From: Spirosoma arboris
GTDB lineage: Bacteria; Bacteroidota; Bacteroidia; Cytophagales; Spirosomataceae
Length of the DNA: 64,000 bases
Assembly (NCBI RefSeq): GCF_009754945.1
Contig: NZ_WPIN01000025.1
Span: 50,412-114,411 of the forward strand
Direction of reading: 5' to 3'
Below are positions 9,738-18,980 of this stretch, one piece after another. The notes under the pieces were generated by a model, which was given only the letters and a program-made list of their open reading frames with translations, had not been told where the DNA came from and did not search any database. The first letter of the stretch is position 1. Each line of letters starts with the position of its first letter. A program made the translations under genes and the position numbers.

Positions 9738-10553
9738 CTACTTTCTAAACGAAAATAGCCAAGGGAACAGATCTGGTTCTGCGAATACATTGGCGTCAAT
9801 GTTATGCTTTCCCTCCGGGTATTCCGTGTAGCGCGCATGTTTTGCACCGCTTTGTTGTAACGCTTTAATCATGGCTCTATCAGGCCAGATGTTAATGACG
9901 TCATCCATGGCCCCGTGAAAAATCCATACGGGAACGTTCTTTGCCCTTTTCGGATATAAGGCTACGTTTGCCTGCCCACATATGGGGAACACGGCGGCAA
10001 AATAATCCGGATAGTGACTGGTCAAATCGTAGGTGCCAAAGCCACCCAGCGAGGTGCCACCCAGATAAATTCTTTTTTTGTCGGCGATTTTGTGGGCTGC
10101 CAAACTGTCCATTAAAAGCTTAACCAGCCGTTCCGGGGTGGATAGTGCCAGCGTGTTCATCTGATGGTTAACCGCTACGGTTGTGTCAAAGGGTGGACTC
10201 GGAGGATGCTTGAACCACATGCTATCCGAAGGACATTGCGGGAAAATAACAATGGCAGGATACTTAGTTCGGATCGAATCAGGTAAAAAGAAACGACCAC
10301 TTTCGGTGAGCTGCCGTTCATTGTCATTTCCTCTTAGTCCCGCCCCATGGAGGAATACGATCAACGGATAGGACTTATTTACGTTATAATCGACAGGATA
10401 CATGATCCGATAAAGTAAGGTGTCTTTGCCCCGCACAAACACCGCTTTTTTAAAGGCGCTGAAATCCTGCGCCTGGGAAAAATGACCACAGACTACTAGC
10501 GCGAGAATAGAAATAAATTTTTTCAGCTGTCTAGTATCCATTTTAAGCGACAT
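9738..10553 (-). CDS. Exported alpha/beta hydrolase (esterase-like)
   Basis: An alpha/beta hydrolase of about 270 residues from the chosen start (an in-frame start 66 bases further upstream exists, but it would place a charged extension before the signal peptide). The signal peptide FISILALVVCGHFSQAQ is followed by the strand and oxyanion segment PLIVFLHGAGLRGNDNER, the nucleophile elbow GGTSLGGFG with the catalytic Ser, an Asp in HGAMDDVINIWP, and a His in YPEGKHNIDANVF. This is the plan of PHB-depolymerase or feruloyl-esterase-like enzymes in the prolyl oligopeptidase/dienelactone hydrolase group. It acts outside the cytoplasmic membrane. An AraC regulator lies just upstream on the same strand and may control it. 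Confidence 0.85.
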   Translation of the reverse strand: MSLKMDTRQLKKFISILALVVCGHFSQAQDFSAFKKAVFVRGKDTLLYRIMYPVDYNVNKSYPLIVFLHGAGLRGNDNERQLTESGRFFLPDSIRTKYPAIVIFPQCPSDSMWFKHPPSPPFDTTVAVNHQMNTLALSTPERLVKLLMDSLAAHKIADKKRIYLGGTSLGGFGTYDLTSHYPDYFAAVFPICGQANVALYPKRAKNVPVWIFHGAMDDVINIWPDRAMIKALQQSGAKHARYTEYPEGKHNIDANVFAEPDLFPWLFSFRK

Positions 10554-10692
10554 GACTGGTTCAGCCTTAGTGGTTAGTCCTGCTTTTCGTTTTGTCATAG
10601 GATTGTCTTTTCGTTTCACCGAACAAGTTGAAGATGCCCCTAGTCCTGACAGGCAAAGATGACTCGTAGAAACAGCCGGAAATAGTACCTCA

Positions 10693-11502
10693 TTAGCGTG
10701 GTTCTAATTTTTTATATCGACCCGGTAGAATACCATTGACCTCTTTGAAGGAGCGGTTAAAATGGCTCTGATCAAAGAATCCGCATTGATAGCTAATGCT
10801 GCCCATTGATGCGTTGGTTGCCTTGATGAGGCCGATCGACTTTTCGACCCGGATCTGGCGGATGTAGTGGCCCAGATTGCAGCCTACGTACCTGGCAAAG
10901 TATTTAGATAGGGTAACCGGGTGCACGCCCGCCACACGCGCCAGATCGGTTAGCGTAAGCGGCTCGTGGCCATGGGCGCGTAGATAATCGCAAACGATTG
11001 GAACCCAGGCCGGAATCGATTTTTCGTTCGCTATTTTTTTGGACTGGTGAAATAAGGCCAATACCAACTGGTGGATATTCAGGGAGGAACACTCCTGATT
11101 GGTCAGCAGCTCATGATAAATGGCTACCATCAGAAACTTGGTAGCGAGATCTTTGGTGGCAGTCTTGTGGATGATGGTGTCCGTGAGCTGGTAAGCATCG
11201 ATAAACGGGGGCTCTATCTCCAGGTTAACCCGGATCGAGGGCTTGGCTACGCGCACCACTTGGTGTTTTTCACCGGCCATGTAATAGCTGATGTCGCCCG
11301 GTGCCAGTTCATAGCGGTCCTGTTTTCGTTCAATACAGCCTCCCTGCACAGTAAAGCCAAAATGTGGGTTGGTGTGATAGTGGGTTTGGTCATTGAGAGA
11401 CGGTTGATCATAGAGCGTGACGGAAACGATAACGCCCTGGCAGTTCTTTTTTAGCTTCACATTGCCCGAATATTCCCTTGTCCCAGTAATTCCATGGATC
11501 AA
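10693..11502 (-). CDS. AraC family transcriptional regulator
   Basis: A regulator of up to 269 residues. The N-terminal half is a cupin-like sensor (HYHTNPHFGFTVQGG and LAPGDISYYMAGEKHQVV), and the last ~100 residues carry two helix-turn-helix units: LTLTDLARVAGVHPVTLSKYFARY and SISYQCGFFDQSHFNRSFKEV ending LPGRYKK. The frame opens with TTG at 11502, and a GTG at 11460 is an alternative. No in-frame ATG exists near the beginning, so the start is uncertain. It is encoded upstream of the esterase on the same strand with a 139-base gap, so it likely senses a small molecule linked to the esterase substrate. Confidence 0.9.
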   Translation of the reverse strand: MIHGITGTREYSGNVKLKKNCQGVIVSVTLYDQPSLNDQTHYHTNPHFGFTVQGGCIERKQDRYELAPGDISYYMAGEKHQVVRVAKPSIRVNLEIEPPFIDAYQLTDTIIHKTATKDLATKFLMVAIYHELLTNQECSSLNIHQLVLALFHQSKKIANEKSIPAWVPIVCDYLRAHGHEPLTLTDLARVAGVHPVTLSKYFARYVGCNLGHYIRQIRVEKSIGLIKATNASMGSISYQCGFFDQSHFNRSFKEVNGILPGRYKKLEPR

Positions 11503-11930
11503 TAAAAATCAAATACAGTCGGCCAATGCAGTTATGTGGTAGACAAAGGCCAAAGTCTGAACCCTATCCTTAGGCTACGGCTAGGCTGCTGAGCTAAGCT
11601 TGTTCGGCAACGATTGAACAAACCGTAGGCAACCGCCCAATCACCGCCGGGCAACAAGTTAAACCAGGAGATTTACTATTCCAAAAAACGCCCGTATTAG
11701 CTAATGGATATGGTGATTGTCTTAGAAAGGACAATCAATAAACGATAAAGTCTCAAAATGTTATCTCACTAATCAAACCAAAATTCTCACATTGTAGCTG
11801 AGTTTGTGAGACGAACTATTGCTGTATAGCAGTCAAATTAGTGGCACAGAACTGCTATCAAAACGCGATGATTAAGGTTGAAATTTGTTGCCTACTAGGC
11901 ACAAGCTAACCTATACCACCCTAATCCTAA
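11503..11930. other. Intergenic stretch, nothing recognised
   Basis: About 430 bases between the AraC gene and the 3' end of the tyrosine recombinase. No supported gene, tRNA or strong repeat was noticed. Confidence 0.4.
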
Positions 11931-12914
11931 CTAAAGCCCCAGCTTACCCGATGCATTGTGCTTGCGGATATTACGCCGTCGATCATAGCGTTGGATCATG
12001 GTCGTGGTACGGTGTTTGGTCTGATTCATCACCTCCAGGTCATCCGCTCCGTTCGCCTTGGCAATGGTCACAAAACTGGCCCTCAGGGAGTGAGCCGTAT
12101 AGGGTTCCCCCAATTGCTGCTGAACGAGGCGATTGACCCACTCATCTGACAGACGCTCTCCAGTGACTCGTTCCCCTTTCCGAACCCGGACAAATAAAGG
12201 GCCTTCTTTCCGATCCAATACGGCCAGCCAGGCTTGAAGGGCTCCAATGGGGCAATACTCAGCTTCGCTAGCATACGAAACCGCTTTTTCTTCGACTTCC
12301 CCGAATTGGTTGGTTTTCGAGCGGTCCATCCGGATGACCAGGCCGGCCTCATCGATCAGGATGTGATTGATGTCAAGTGCCGCTAATTCACTGCGCCTGA
12401 AAGCCCCCGTGAACCCAAGTAGTAGGATTGCTCGGTTGCGCAACCCGGTTGGTGTGTGGGGTAAGGCGTCCAGGGCCTGGCGAAACTGCTTAAGCGAAAA
12501 GTCAGGGGCCTGTTTCTGGCGCACGGTCTTTTTAAGCTTAAAGCCTTTCATGAAAACCTTGAACTGCTCGTCGGTGGTCGGCGAGCCAACTCGGTGCTGG
12601 CGGTGAAGTTTGGCAATGCTGGCCAGGTGGCGTTGAATGGTGAAGAAGCTGCGGGTTCTTCCCAGGAAGGTGACGTATTCGACTAAGGCAATCGCTGACA
12701 AAGGCGATGGCTCGTAGCCATTCTGCTGGCACCAAGCGGAGTACTGCTTGAGGTCCGTCACAAACGCCCGGTGTGAATTGGCCGAACCTTGCAGGCCTGC
12801 CCGCAGGTACTCGCTGGCCTCCTGGTGAATCTGTTCATCGACCCTCAACGACAAGCTTTGTTCAGAAACTGGAATGATCGTTAAGGCTTGGAGAGGACTG
12901 TCGGGTTGGCTCAT
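11931..12914 (-). CDS. Cre-like tyrosine recombinase
   Basis: A 327-residue site-specific recombinase. The N-terminal SAM-like domain (residues ~30-125) reads very like phage P1 Cre: SHRAFVTDLKQYSAWC, then a TIQRHLASIAKLHRQHRVGSP segment (the region that in Cre contacts the lox arm). The catalytic domain shows Arg I in GFTGAFRRSELAAL, the HxxR box in HSLRASFVTIAKANG, a His in NQTKHRTTTM and the nucleophile Tyr in IQRYDRR. The length is close to Cre (343). A 13-7-13 inverted repeat of lox-like form lies 79 bp upstream of its start. On a plasmid the likely job is dimer resolution, although integration or inversion is possible. Confidence 0.92.
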   Translation of the reverse strand: MSQPDSPLQALTIIPVSEQSLSLRVDEQIHQEASEYLRAGLQGSANSHRAFVTDLKQYSAWCQQNGYEPSPLSAIALVEYVTFLGRTRSFFTIQRHLASIAKLHRQHRVGSPTTDEQFKVFMKGFKLKKTVRQKQAPDFSLKQFRQALDALPHTPTGLRNRAILLLGFTGAFRRSELAALDINHILIDEAGLVIRMDRSKTNQFGEVEEKAVSYASEAEYCPIGALQAWLAVLDRKEGPLFVRVRKGERVTGERLSDEWVNRLVQQQLGEPYTAHSLRASFVTIAKANGADDLEVMNQTKHRTTTMIQRYDRRRNIRKHNASGKLGL

Positions 12915-13278
12915 GGGTTAGAAACGATAGCTTGAGTCAATACGATTTCGAACGGAATCGATCAAAAATCAGGCGTTTTAACAAAGATACGATTACTCGT
13001 GATAATTGATGTTTATCACGAGTAACGATTTATGTAGTTATAAAAGCAGTAAGACTTTCTCAGATTTAGAAATAACTAACAGCGCCAGTCATTACGAGTA
13101 AAAGCCCTTCAGCGGCTGATGACTAAACGTGAACCACCGTAAATGATTTGTAAAATTGATTGAGCGTTTGTTTTCAGCTACCTTTCTAAGCCAACTAAGT
13201 GAAAAAAGAGAGCACATCAACCCCATAAAATGTTAGGCTACTCGTTTTAGTAGTACCAGACAAGACCTAGTTAGTGCT
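12915..13278. other. Recombinase upstream region
   Basis: No gene. It contains the lox-like inverted repeat and a possible half-site near 13091. The rest shows nothing recognised. It presumably holds the promoters of the recombinase (minus strand) and of the small gene at 13279. Confidence 0.45.
12993..13025. repeat. lox-like site: 13-bp perfect inverted arms around a 7-bp spacer
   Basis: TTACTCGTGATAA (12993-13005), spacer TTGATGT, then TTATCACGAGTAA (13013-13025). The arms are perfectly complementary. The geometry (13-7-13) is close to loxP (13-8-13), and the asymmetric spacer would give the site a direction. It lies between the start of the Cre-like gene and a further half-site-like sequence (ATTACGAGTAA near 13091). 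It is a candidate recombination target, and could also be an operator of the recombinase gene. Confidence 0.65.
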
Positions 13279-13524
13279 ATGAATTCCATTTCCAGACGTG
13301 TCTATGAAGAACTAGTCCAACAACTCGGTCAACTCCGTATTCGAGGGAACCGGCACAAAGTGGCCCTATTTGCGCCACTGACTATTGATCCATCCATTTC
13401 CATAGACCATCAGTTAACGGTAGTAGATACCGAGCAGTCCAGGTTTGCCTTTAACCTTATGTTTGAGCGTAACAATCCCGAATCGGAATGGCGATTGGTA
13501 ACCCCACTTAAATTTACGGAGTGA
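13279..13524 (+). CDS. Hypothetical protein, 81 aa
   Basis: A small ATG-started frame of 81 residues that I do not recognise. It has no signal peptide or membrane segment. The sequence mixes a basic helix-like beginning (SRRVYEELVQQLGQLRIRGNRHK) with a strand-rich second half. It stands alone between non-coding stretches, and its reality is moderately supported by composition only. Confidence 0.4.
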   Translation: MNSISRRVYEELVQQLGQLRIRGNRHKVALFAPLTIDPSISIDHQLTVVDTEQSRFAFNLMFERNNPESEWRLVTPLKFTE

Positions 13525-13895
13525 GATGGTATCGCCTTGCTGATTCGTTTAGGTAAAGACAACTGGATTTAGAAAAAGAAGGGGTTTCGTGGATGAATAA
13601 AATCTGTGAACTAGTTGTACTTAATCAATAAGTGCTTAGGAATTATTTCATTTTTTTTATCACTTAAATTATTGTTATTTCAAGATAAGATCTTTATGCC
13701 GAAATGTATAACAGCGGCCCAGGGAAATGGCACGGTACGCCGACGCGGGACTGAGGATGACCTCAATAAATCCTCTCAGTAGTTTAACCACACGAGCCGA
13801 TTGGACTTATTTTATTCAAGGTGTATAAGTAAACGATAGGTTAAGCAGCCCGACTCGAAGTAAGTTATTAATTAGTGTCGATCAGACAAAGTCCC
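13525..13895. other. Intergenic stretch, nothing recognised
   Basis: About 370 bases, AT-rich in the first half. No supported gene or strong structure noticed. Confidence 0.35.
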
Positions 13896-14189
13896 TCATT
13901 TAGTGTTTCCACCGGGTTGGTACAGTAACCCTAGAAGCAGCATCCCTAGTCCAACTAAAGTGGCTAAAACGGCAGGGACGGCAGCCACCAAAATAGCCCA
14001 TTTAAGATGATGCTGGTTGAGCAGCCAGTAACTGCCTACTAAACTCCCCACTAATAGACCCATTAAGGCCAACCCTAGTAGATAAAAATCATACTTAGGT
14101 GCTTCAGTAAGGATACCCTTAACGAAAACATAAAGGCCAACTAGCAGGGTGATGTTATCGATGGCCCAACAGATACGAAGTAGTGTCAC
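13896..14189 (-). CDS. Small membrane protein, unknown function
   Basis: A 97-residue protein with three predicted membrane helices (about residues 10-27, 35-58 and 66-90: for example LLGLALMGLLVGSLVGSYWLL and WAILVAAVPAVLATLVGLGML). The start codon is GTG. No family is recognised. It is transcribed in the same direction as the DUF5694 gene upstream, with about 100 bases between them, so joint transcription is possible. Confidence 0.55.
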   Translation of the reverse strand: MTLLRICWAIDNITLLVGLYVFVKGILTEAPKYDFYLLGLALMGLLVGSLVGSYWLLNQHHLKWAILVAAVPAVLATLVGLGMLLLGLLYQPGGNTK

Positions 14190-14286
14190 AGTTGTAGAAA
14201 GGGTAAGACCTAATGAAAAGCCTGAAGCTATGGTTTTGGTGGAGGTATTCCAAAGATAAGTAGCTGAGCAGTATTGATTTTTGCCG

Positions 14287-15087
14287 TCACTTCAGAAGCC
14301 GGGGTAGCGGCACGACCTCAAACTGATTGCTAAGCCCAAACAGGTGATTAAGAACGGCCGCATGACTAGCGCCAAAGACCACCAAAATACGCTTCGTGCC
14401 GGGTGCGATGCGTTTGAGAATGTGGCTGTGGGTGTAAATGTTGCGTTTGTACCACTCGGCAGTCAGGTAGGCCCCCACCGAGTTTTCAGGCCCGCCCACC
14501 TGGCTAACCAGATTGGAGTAGCCCCCCAAATCCCAACGGTACTGCTCTGCGGTGTTGAGCGCCAACAGCACCTCGCCGATGGTATGGTCTCTTAGGTACG
14601 TGTTAAACCAACTCGTGTAGTCCGTTATGGTCCGGTTCATTTCCGATAGCAGTGCCTGCTGCCCCGCCCTATTGGCTACCTTCATCAGCGAGTCGTAGGG
14701 GAAATCGCCCGTGTCATCGACGCCAACGATCTGACCGGGTTTCAGACCCAGCTGGTTGGCCAGTCGAAACACGATCTGGTCCAGTTCGCCCCGTTTGTCG
14801 CGTCGGCCCCCGGCCCTATAAGCCCGGTAAAGACTGTCCAACCGCGGTTGCTGCTCCGGACTATATTCGGTGAAGATCTGCTCCGGCCCATACGCTTTCA
14901 GGGCATCGACAACCCATCGGATTTCGGCCTGCCGTTTTTCGCCCAGCACATCATCCACCTTAACTTTAGCCACATCCTGACCGGGGTTATTGAGGTGATA
15001 CATTCCCAGCAACACAACCTGGATTTTAGGCTGAGCCTGAATAGGGTACGAAAGTAGGATCAAACTAAGGACTAGAGCAAGGCGCAT
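14287..15087 (-). CDS. Exported DUF5694 protein (TraB/ChaN-like fold)
   Basis: About 266 residues from the chosen ATG, which gives a clean signal peptide (MRLALVLSLILLSYPIQAQ). A longer frame opening at 15159 adds an unlikely leader. The mature protein begins with the motif LLGMYHLNNPGQD and has IFTEYSPEQ, a middle helical part, and VVFGASHAAVLNHLFG near the end. These conserved His and Glu positions are typical of the DUF5694 family, distantly related to TraB and haem-binding ChaN-like proteins. Its activity is unknown, possibly a metal-dependent hydrolase of the periplasm. The family name is given from memory of its pattern. Confidence 0.8.
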   Translation of the reverse strand: MRLALVLSLILLSYPIQAQPKIQVVLLGMYHLNNPGQDVAKVKVDDVLGEKRQAEIRWVVDALKAYGPEQIFTEYSPEQQPRLDSLYRAYRAGGRRDKRGELDQIVFRLANQLGLKPGQIVGVDDTGDFPYDSLMKVANRAGQQALLSEMNRTITDYTSWFNTYLRDHTIGEVLLALNTAEQYRWDLGGYSNLVSQVGGPENSVGAYLTAEWYKRNIYTHSHILKRIAPGTKRILVVFGASHAAVLNHLFGLSNQFEVVPLPRLLK

Positions 15088-15346
15088 GATGGAGTATGGT
15101 TTATAAGTGGTGTATTGCCGACCGGGCGGATGGTGATACCAAGGTGGGTAGATTAACAAGGTTCAGCCATTCATTAAGCCTGAGTCGCCAGATGTCGACA
15201 ATCAATTGCAACTGACTGAATACGCGTCGTTTTGCTACTTTATGTTTCCTAAAAGCGCAGCCCGGCTGTTAGCAAAAGGCAGTATACGACCGGTTGCCTG
15301 ACAGGCAGTTGGATAAGCGCAACGATCAGGGTAAGGGCAGCCTATC

Positions 15347-16615
15347 TCAATCAGGGTCCATCTCGCCAAACCCGTCCTGAAACAGGCCTTGGCGCAACTT
15401 CTCGTCAAACTGATCGCCGATGGTTCTGAGCAACGTCTGGTCCTTGCTTTCCAGGCCAAGACTTCTATAGTCGGCGCGAACATAGAGATCGAACACCGAC
15501 CTATTGATGGTGAATGTTGCATGGATCATACCCTCCGAGCGTTCGACGTTGGGCTCGATGGCCGGGTACTGTTTTTGGGCCCAACTCATGAAGTGGTCAA
15601 ACATGCCAGGCAGCACCGGTTTCAATTCGTAGCGAATCGGCTGGCCTTCACCCGGATCCTGCGCCCAGCGGCCGTGCCAGGGCGGGTGTTGGGTGTACGG
15701 ATGAACGCTTAGTACTTCCGCTCCCTGGCGATTCCTAGTCCAGTCAAAATAAGTGGCCGCCCAATCGGATGTAGCGTCCTCGGCCCACATAAACTGCATT
15801 GCCGAAGCTCGGAAGGGAACGGCATAGATCTGATTCTTGACGAAGTTTACGGCTAGTAGCGCATACTCAGGGCGGTTGCTCTGGTGGTTGTCGCGTCTTC
15901 CCAGAAACACCAGTTGGGTCTTACCCGGTGAGCAGCTAACCAGCCTGGAGCTAACCCGCACAAAGCCATCAGCACGCTGTATAGCCGCCTGGCTACTCCA
16001 ATCAATCGGATGAACGCTTAGGGTGTGTACGTCCAGGACACTGCACCCAGTAAGCCCATCCGATCCAATCTGGGCCGACGCGGAGTTGCCTACCAGTAGA
16101 TAACGCCCACCCGACAAAAGTCGGGAAGATGTGGAGTTGTCCATTGGATAACTACTTGTTTCCCGGCCGGGCTGTCCCTGTTCACTATCCAGCCATTGGT
16201 AGGTACTCAAGTCGATTCCTTCGTCAAGGACGGTCGTTATTTGTGGCTGGCCATGGTTATCGGTGATCAGGTAGATACCGTTGCTGGTGGCCAATAGGGC
16301 TGGTTTAGGCGCATCAGCAAGAAACCGTGCCTGCCAGAGGGGCACTTTTTTGCCTTCCTTGTTTTTGACGACCACAGGCTTACCCTGGAAGTTAATAGTA
16401 AAATAGGAGGTTGTGTGGGTACCGATCAGTTTGCCGTTCGCATTCGGTTTAAATAAGTTTAGACTGTACTCCCGATCAAGCGTATAGCCGATGGACAATG
16501 GGCCACGAACCACCTGATTCTGAGCGGTCGACGAACAGCCCAATAAGGCAAACAAACTGGTTGAGAGTGCCATTAGAGGTACAGAATAGGTACGGATTAA
16601 CTCGTTTATCGTCAT
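15347..16615 (-). CDS. Hypothetical lipoprotein, 422 aa
   Basis: A 422-residue protein with a lipoprotein signal sequence: hydrophobic residues 13-25 and a lipobox ending in LLGC with the Cys near residue 27. The mature part is rich in beta strands with repeated short aromatic motifs (WQARFLADAPKP, IYLITDNHGQPQITTVL), as in a propeller-like fold, and a C-terminal helical domain with MFDHFMSWAQKQYPAIEP. No catalytic motif is seen. It is likely anchored to a periplasm-facing membrane leaflet. It is not clearly in an operon. Confidence 0.7.
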   Translation of the reverse strand: MTINELIRTYSVPLMALSTSLFALLGCSSTAQNQVVRGPLSIGYTLDREYSLNLFKPNANGKLIGTHTTSYFTINFQGKPVVVKNKEGKKVPLWQARFLADAPKPALLATSNGIYLITDNHGQPQITTVLDEGIDLSTYQWLDSEQGQPGRETSSYPMDNSTSSRLLSGGRYLLVGNSASAQIGSDGLTGCSVLDVHTLSVHPIDWSSQAAIQRADGFVRVSSRLVSCSPGKTQLVFLGRRDNHQSNRPEYALLAVNFVKNQIYAVPFRASAMQFMWAEDATSDWAATYFDWTRNRQGAEVLSVHPYTQHPPWHGRWAQDPGEGQPIRYELKPVLPGMFDHFMSWAQKQYPAIEPNVERSEGMIHATFTINRSVFDLYVRADYRSLGLESKDQTLLRTIGDQFDEKLRQGLFQDGFGEMDPD

Positions 16616-17433
16616 TTTCGTCAGCCCCGTCAGTACGGATACGTATCCAGTGGAGGCTAGTGTTCAGTTATAGAAAAGGCATATAGAGCTCCAGTAAGGT
16701 AGCCAAATCAGGAGATTACTGCGTCAAAACTAAGCTGGTGTCGGCGCATCAACCAGGGAGAACTGCTAGTAGGTCGCTTTTGGGCAACAACAGGTCCAGA
16801 TGAGTTGATGACGAACAGGAGCCGTTTTCTGGCGCTCAGCTAACTAGGAATAAAAAGGCAAGTTTATCCGGCAAGACTTTTGGTGGCTTTTCTGTTTCGT
16901 ACCCTACAGTAACCGATAGGGCTTATCTCAGAATGTACATTATGCTAGTAGCTTTTGTCGTTCACCTATATACATTGCCTTTTTTGTAAACAGACGCATT
17001 AAAATATATAGTCTGGACCCAGATTTCATCCATTTCTAAAGTAGTACTTTATAGTTATTCTGGTTAGACTGTGAATTTATAATTGTCTTTGAACAATTTG
17101 TACTTTTCATAGTAACCGTTCATAAAAGGCAACTTTTTCGTGAATGCTTTTTGGCTTTCGAGATAAGGGTCAGACTATTTCCATAAGTCAGGATAAGCGT
17201 CCATTTGGCTAAGGGTTTTCGTGAACGAAACTGACAAAAGGCAAATTTAAACTTTAGTGAGAAAGAGCTTACTATTAGTAACGCCTTTTTTATTGCGAAA
17301 CTATAATTATTTTAAGATTAGATTTCGGCATACGTAAGGATTTTAAGACTTAGCGATTAGTGTACTCTCTTTGTCGACTCGTGGTACTACACCTATATTA
17401 GATACTGATTTTACATCACGCCAGGTACGAACC
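16616..17433. other. Long intergenic region with first copy of a 54-bp repeat
   Basis: Over 800 bases without a supported gene. It contains the degenerate copy of the 54-bp repeat (17098-17151) and a nearby sequence with TTTCGTGAACGAAA at about 17217. The remainder is AT-rich near the next gene and shows nothing recognised. Confidence 0.45.
17098..17151 (+). repeat. 54-bp dispersed repeat, copy 1 (degenerate hairpin)
   Basis: Matches the sequence at 25970-26023 in direct orientation at 47 of 54 positions without gaps, starting with the identical block TTGTACTTTTCATAGTAA. The second half is an inverted repeat that is imperfect here but perfect in copy 2. The two copies bound an 8.9-kb segment with several decayed genes. 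Confidence 0.75.
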
Positions 17434-18027
17434 ATGACGCCAAAGCAAACCCAGCGGCTAATCAAAAAAATAGCTGATATCAAACGAGCACTAGCCACCG
17501 AAAAACGCAAGTTTGGCGGCTATGATGATTCCAGGGGACTACGCTATTTACCAACTCGCTATTATCTCCAACTGGCCGATTACAAAGGGGGATTAGCCTA
17601 TACCCGTTGGTTCGCCAAATCATTTCCCGACGATATTGGATTTCCAGACTTCTTGTTTGAGTGGTCGATACTGCTCTTTAAAGCGGGTAAGTTTGCCCAG
17701 GCTAAAGCCAAAGTCTGGCAAACCTTCTGTGCCAATACGTACGTACTGGATAAGTTTTTTGGTCATCCTATCCAACCAATCCAAAAATATGAATGGTCAA
17801 ACTTGGCTCAGGCTGCTTTCACGGAGTATTTCATCTATTCGCATCAGCAAGCCGATTTACTTGATTTTAGTCATTGGCTGGAAGCGTTCATGGCCAGCGA
17901 GCTCTTTATCGTCCATAAAGATCGTTACCTAATCCTTCATCAACATCTGCAAGGAGAAGAGGATGTAGAAACCAGAGGCTACTTACGCCAAGAAGCTAAC
18001 CAGCTAGAAGACGCGATAGAATTCTAA
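17434..18027 (+). CDS. Hypothetical helical protein, 197 aa
   Basis: About 197 residues from the ATG at 17434 (a frame opening 63 bases upstream adds a weak leader). The protein is helix-rich with a basic beginning (TPKQTQRLIKKIADIKRAL) and TPR-like spacing of aromatic and small residues (GLAYTRWFAKSFPDDIGFPDFLFEW, ILLFKAGKFAQAKAKVWQT). No membrane segment. It is not recognised as a named family. It sits just inside the repeat-bounded segment. Confidence 0.55.
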   Translation: MTPKQTQRLIKKIADIKRALATEKRKFGGYDDSRGLRYLPTRYYLQLADYKGGLAYTRWFAKSFPDDIGFPDFLFEWSILLFKAGKFAQAKAKVWQTFCANTYVLDKFFGHPIQPIQKYEWSNLAQAAFTEYFIYSHQQADLLDFSHWLEAFMASELFIVHKDRYLILHQHLQGEEDVETRGYLRQEANQLEDAIEF

Positions 18028-18090
18028 ATTCAGGTAGCTACAAAGTCCTAAAAGTTTGTCTTACAAGCTGTATTACATAACGTTTGGACT

Positions 18091-18150
18091 TCTTACCTTT
18101 TACTGGACACAGAATGAAACATAATCTTACTGTCTAGTAATAGGAAGTCC
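18091..18150. repeat. Imperfect inverted repeat
   Basis: GGACTTCTTACC...ACTGGACA and TGTCTAGTAATAGGAAGTCC form an imperfect stem around a loop of about 16-20 bases. It sits between the 3' end of one gene and the truncated AI-2E gene. It may be a terminator, or the scar of a small element near the point where the transporter gene lost its 5' half. Confidence 0.4.
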
Positions 18151-18204
18151 AGTCCAGTAAACGGTTACCAGTTCACAGGTCGCCCCCACTTTCTTGGTTA
18201 TAAA

Positions 18205-18903
18205 TTGCTACTTAGACTGGTACTCCTGTTCACCTTTTTCTTCCTGCTCTACCGGGACTTTTTCCGCTCGTTTTTTTACAAGGCCTTTTCCGATGCCAAA
18301 CGCTCGATGATCGATTCCGTTTTTGGGGGCATTTACACCATTGTCAAGGATTACCTGGCCGGACTAGTGCTGGTCATTTTTATCATTGGTTCGCTCATGA
18401 CGGCAGGTCTGTTCTTACTGGGCGTTGACTATGCAGTGTTTTTTGGTTTCTTAGGGGCCTGCCTGGTGCTCATTCCCTACTTCGGTATTTCACTAGGCTC
18501 GCTGTTACCAGCCGCTTATACACTAGTTACCCAGGACAATCCATTGAAGGCACTAGCCGTGGTAGGCCTTTATTTAGGGGTACAGATGCTGGAAGGAAAT
18601 TTCATTACGCCCTATATTGTAGGCTCCAAAGTGAGTATCAATCCCCTGGCTGCCATCGTGGTATTGATCCTGTGGGAGTCCATATGGGGGCTACCCGGTT
18701 TAATTTTAGCGCTGCCGTTAACCGCTATTTTAAAAGTTATTTTTGATTCGGTCGATGCGTTGAAACCCTACGGCTTTCTGATTGGCGAAGCGGAAAAACC
18801 ACGACCACCCATCAACAGCTTAAAGGACTTGACGGATCAGTTGCCTCGACGAGCCAAAAAGCTGGGTCAGGTTGAGGAAAAAACGGTAGTAGCCCCAACC
18901 TAA
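18205..18903 (+). pseudogene. AI-2E family transporter, N-terminal half missing
   Basis: The 232 residues from a TTG match only the second half of an AI-2E/PerM-type membrane protein, which is normally about 350 residues. The diagnostic stretch is present: GGIYTIVKDYLAGLVLV, then helices with GLFLLGVDYAVFFGFLGACLVLIPYFGISLG, and the NFITPYIVGSKVSINPLAAI signature. The frame runs open upstream to about 18121 but has no family resemblance there, so the first helices are gone. Full transporters export or pass small solutes, but this remnant is unlikely to function. It is the first of three decayed genes in this segment. Confidence 0.8.
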
Positions 18904-18980
18904 CTCGCTGTTTTCCCTTCATTAATCACCTGTATGATTGGATAAGACAAACGTTGGTATTGCCCTTAATTATTCTGTTT

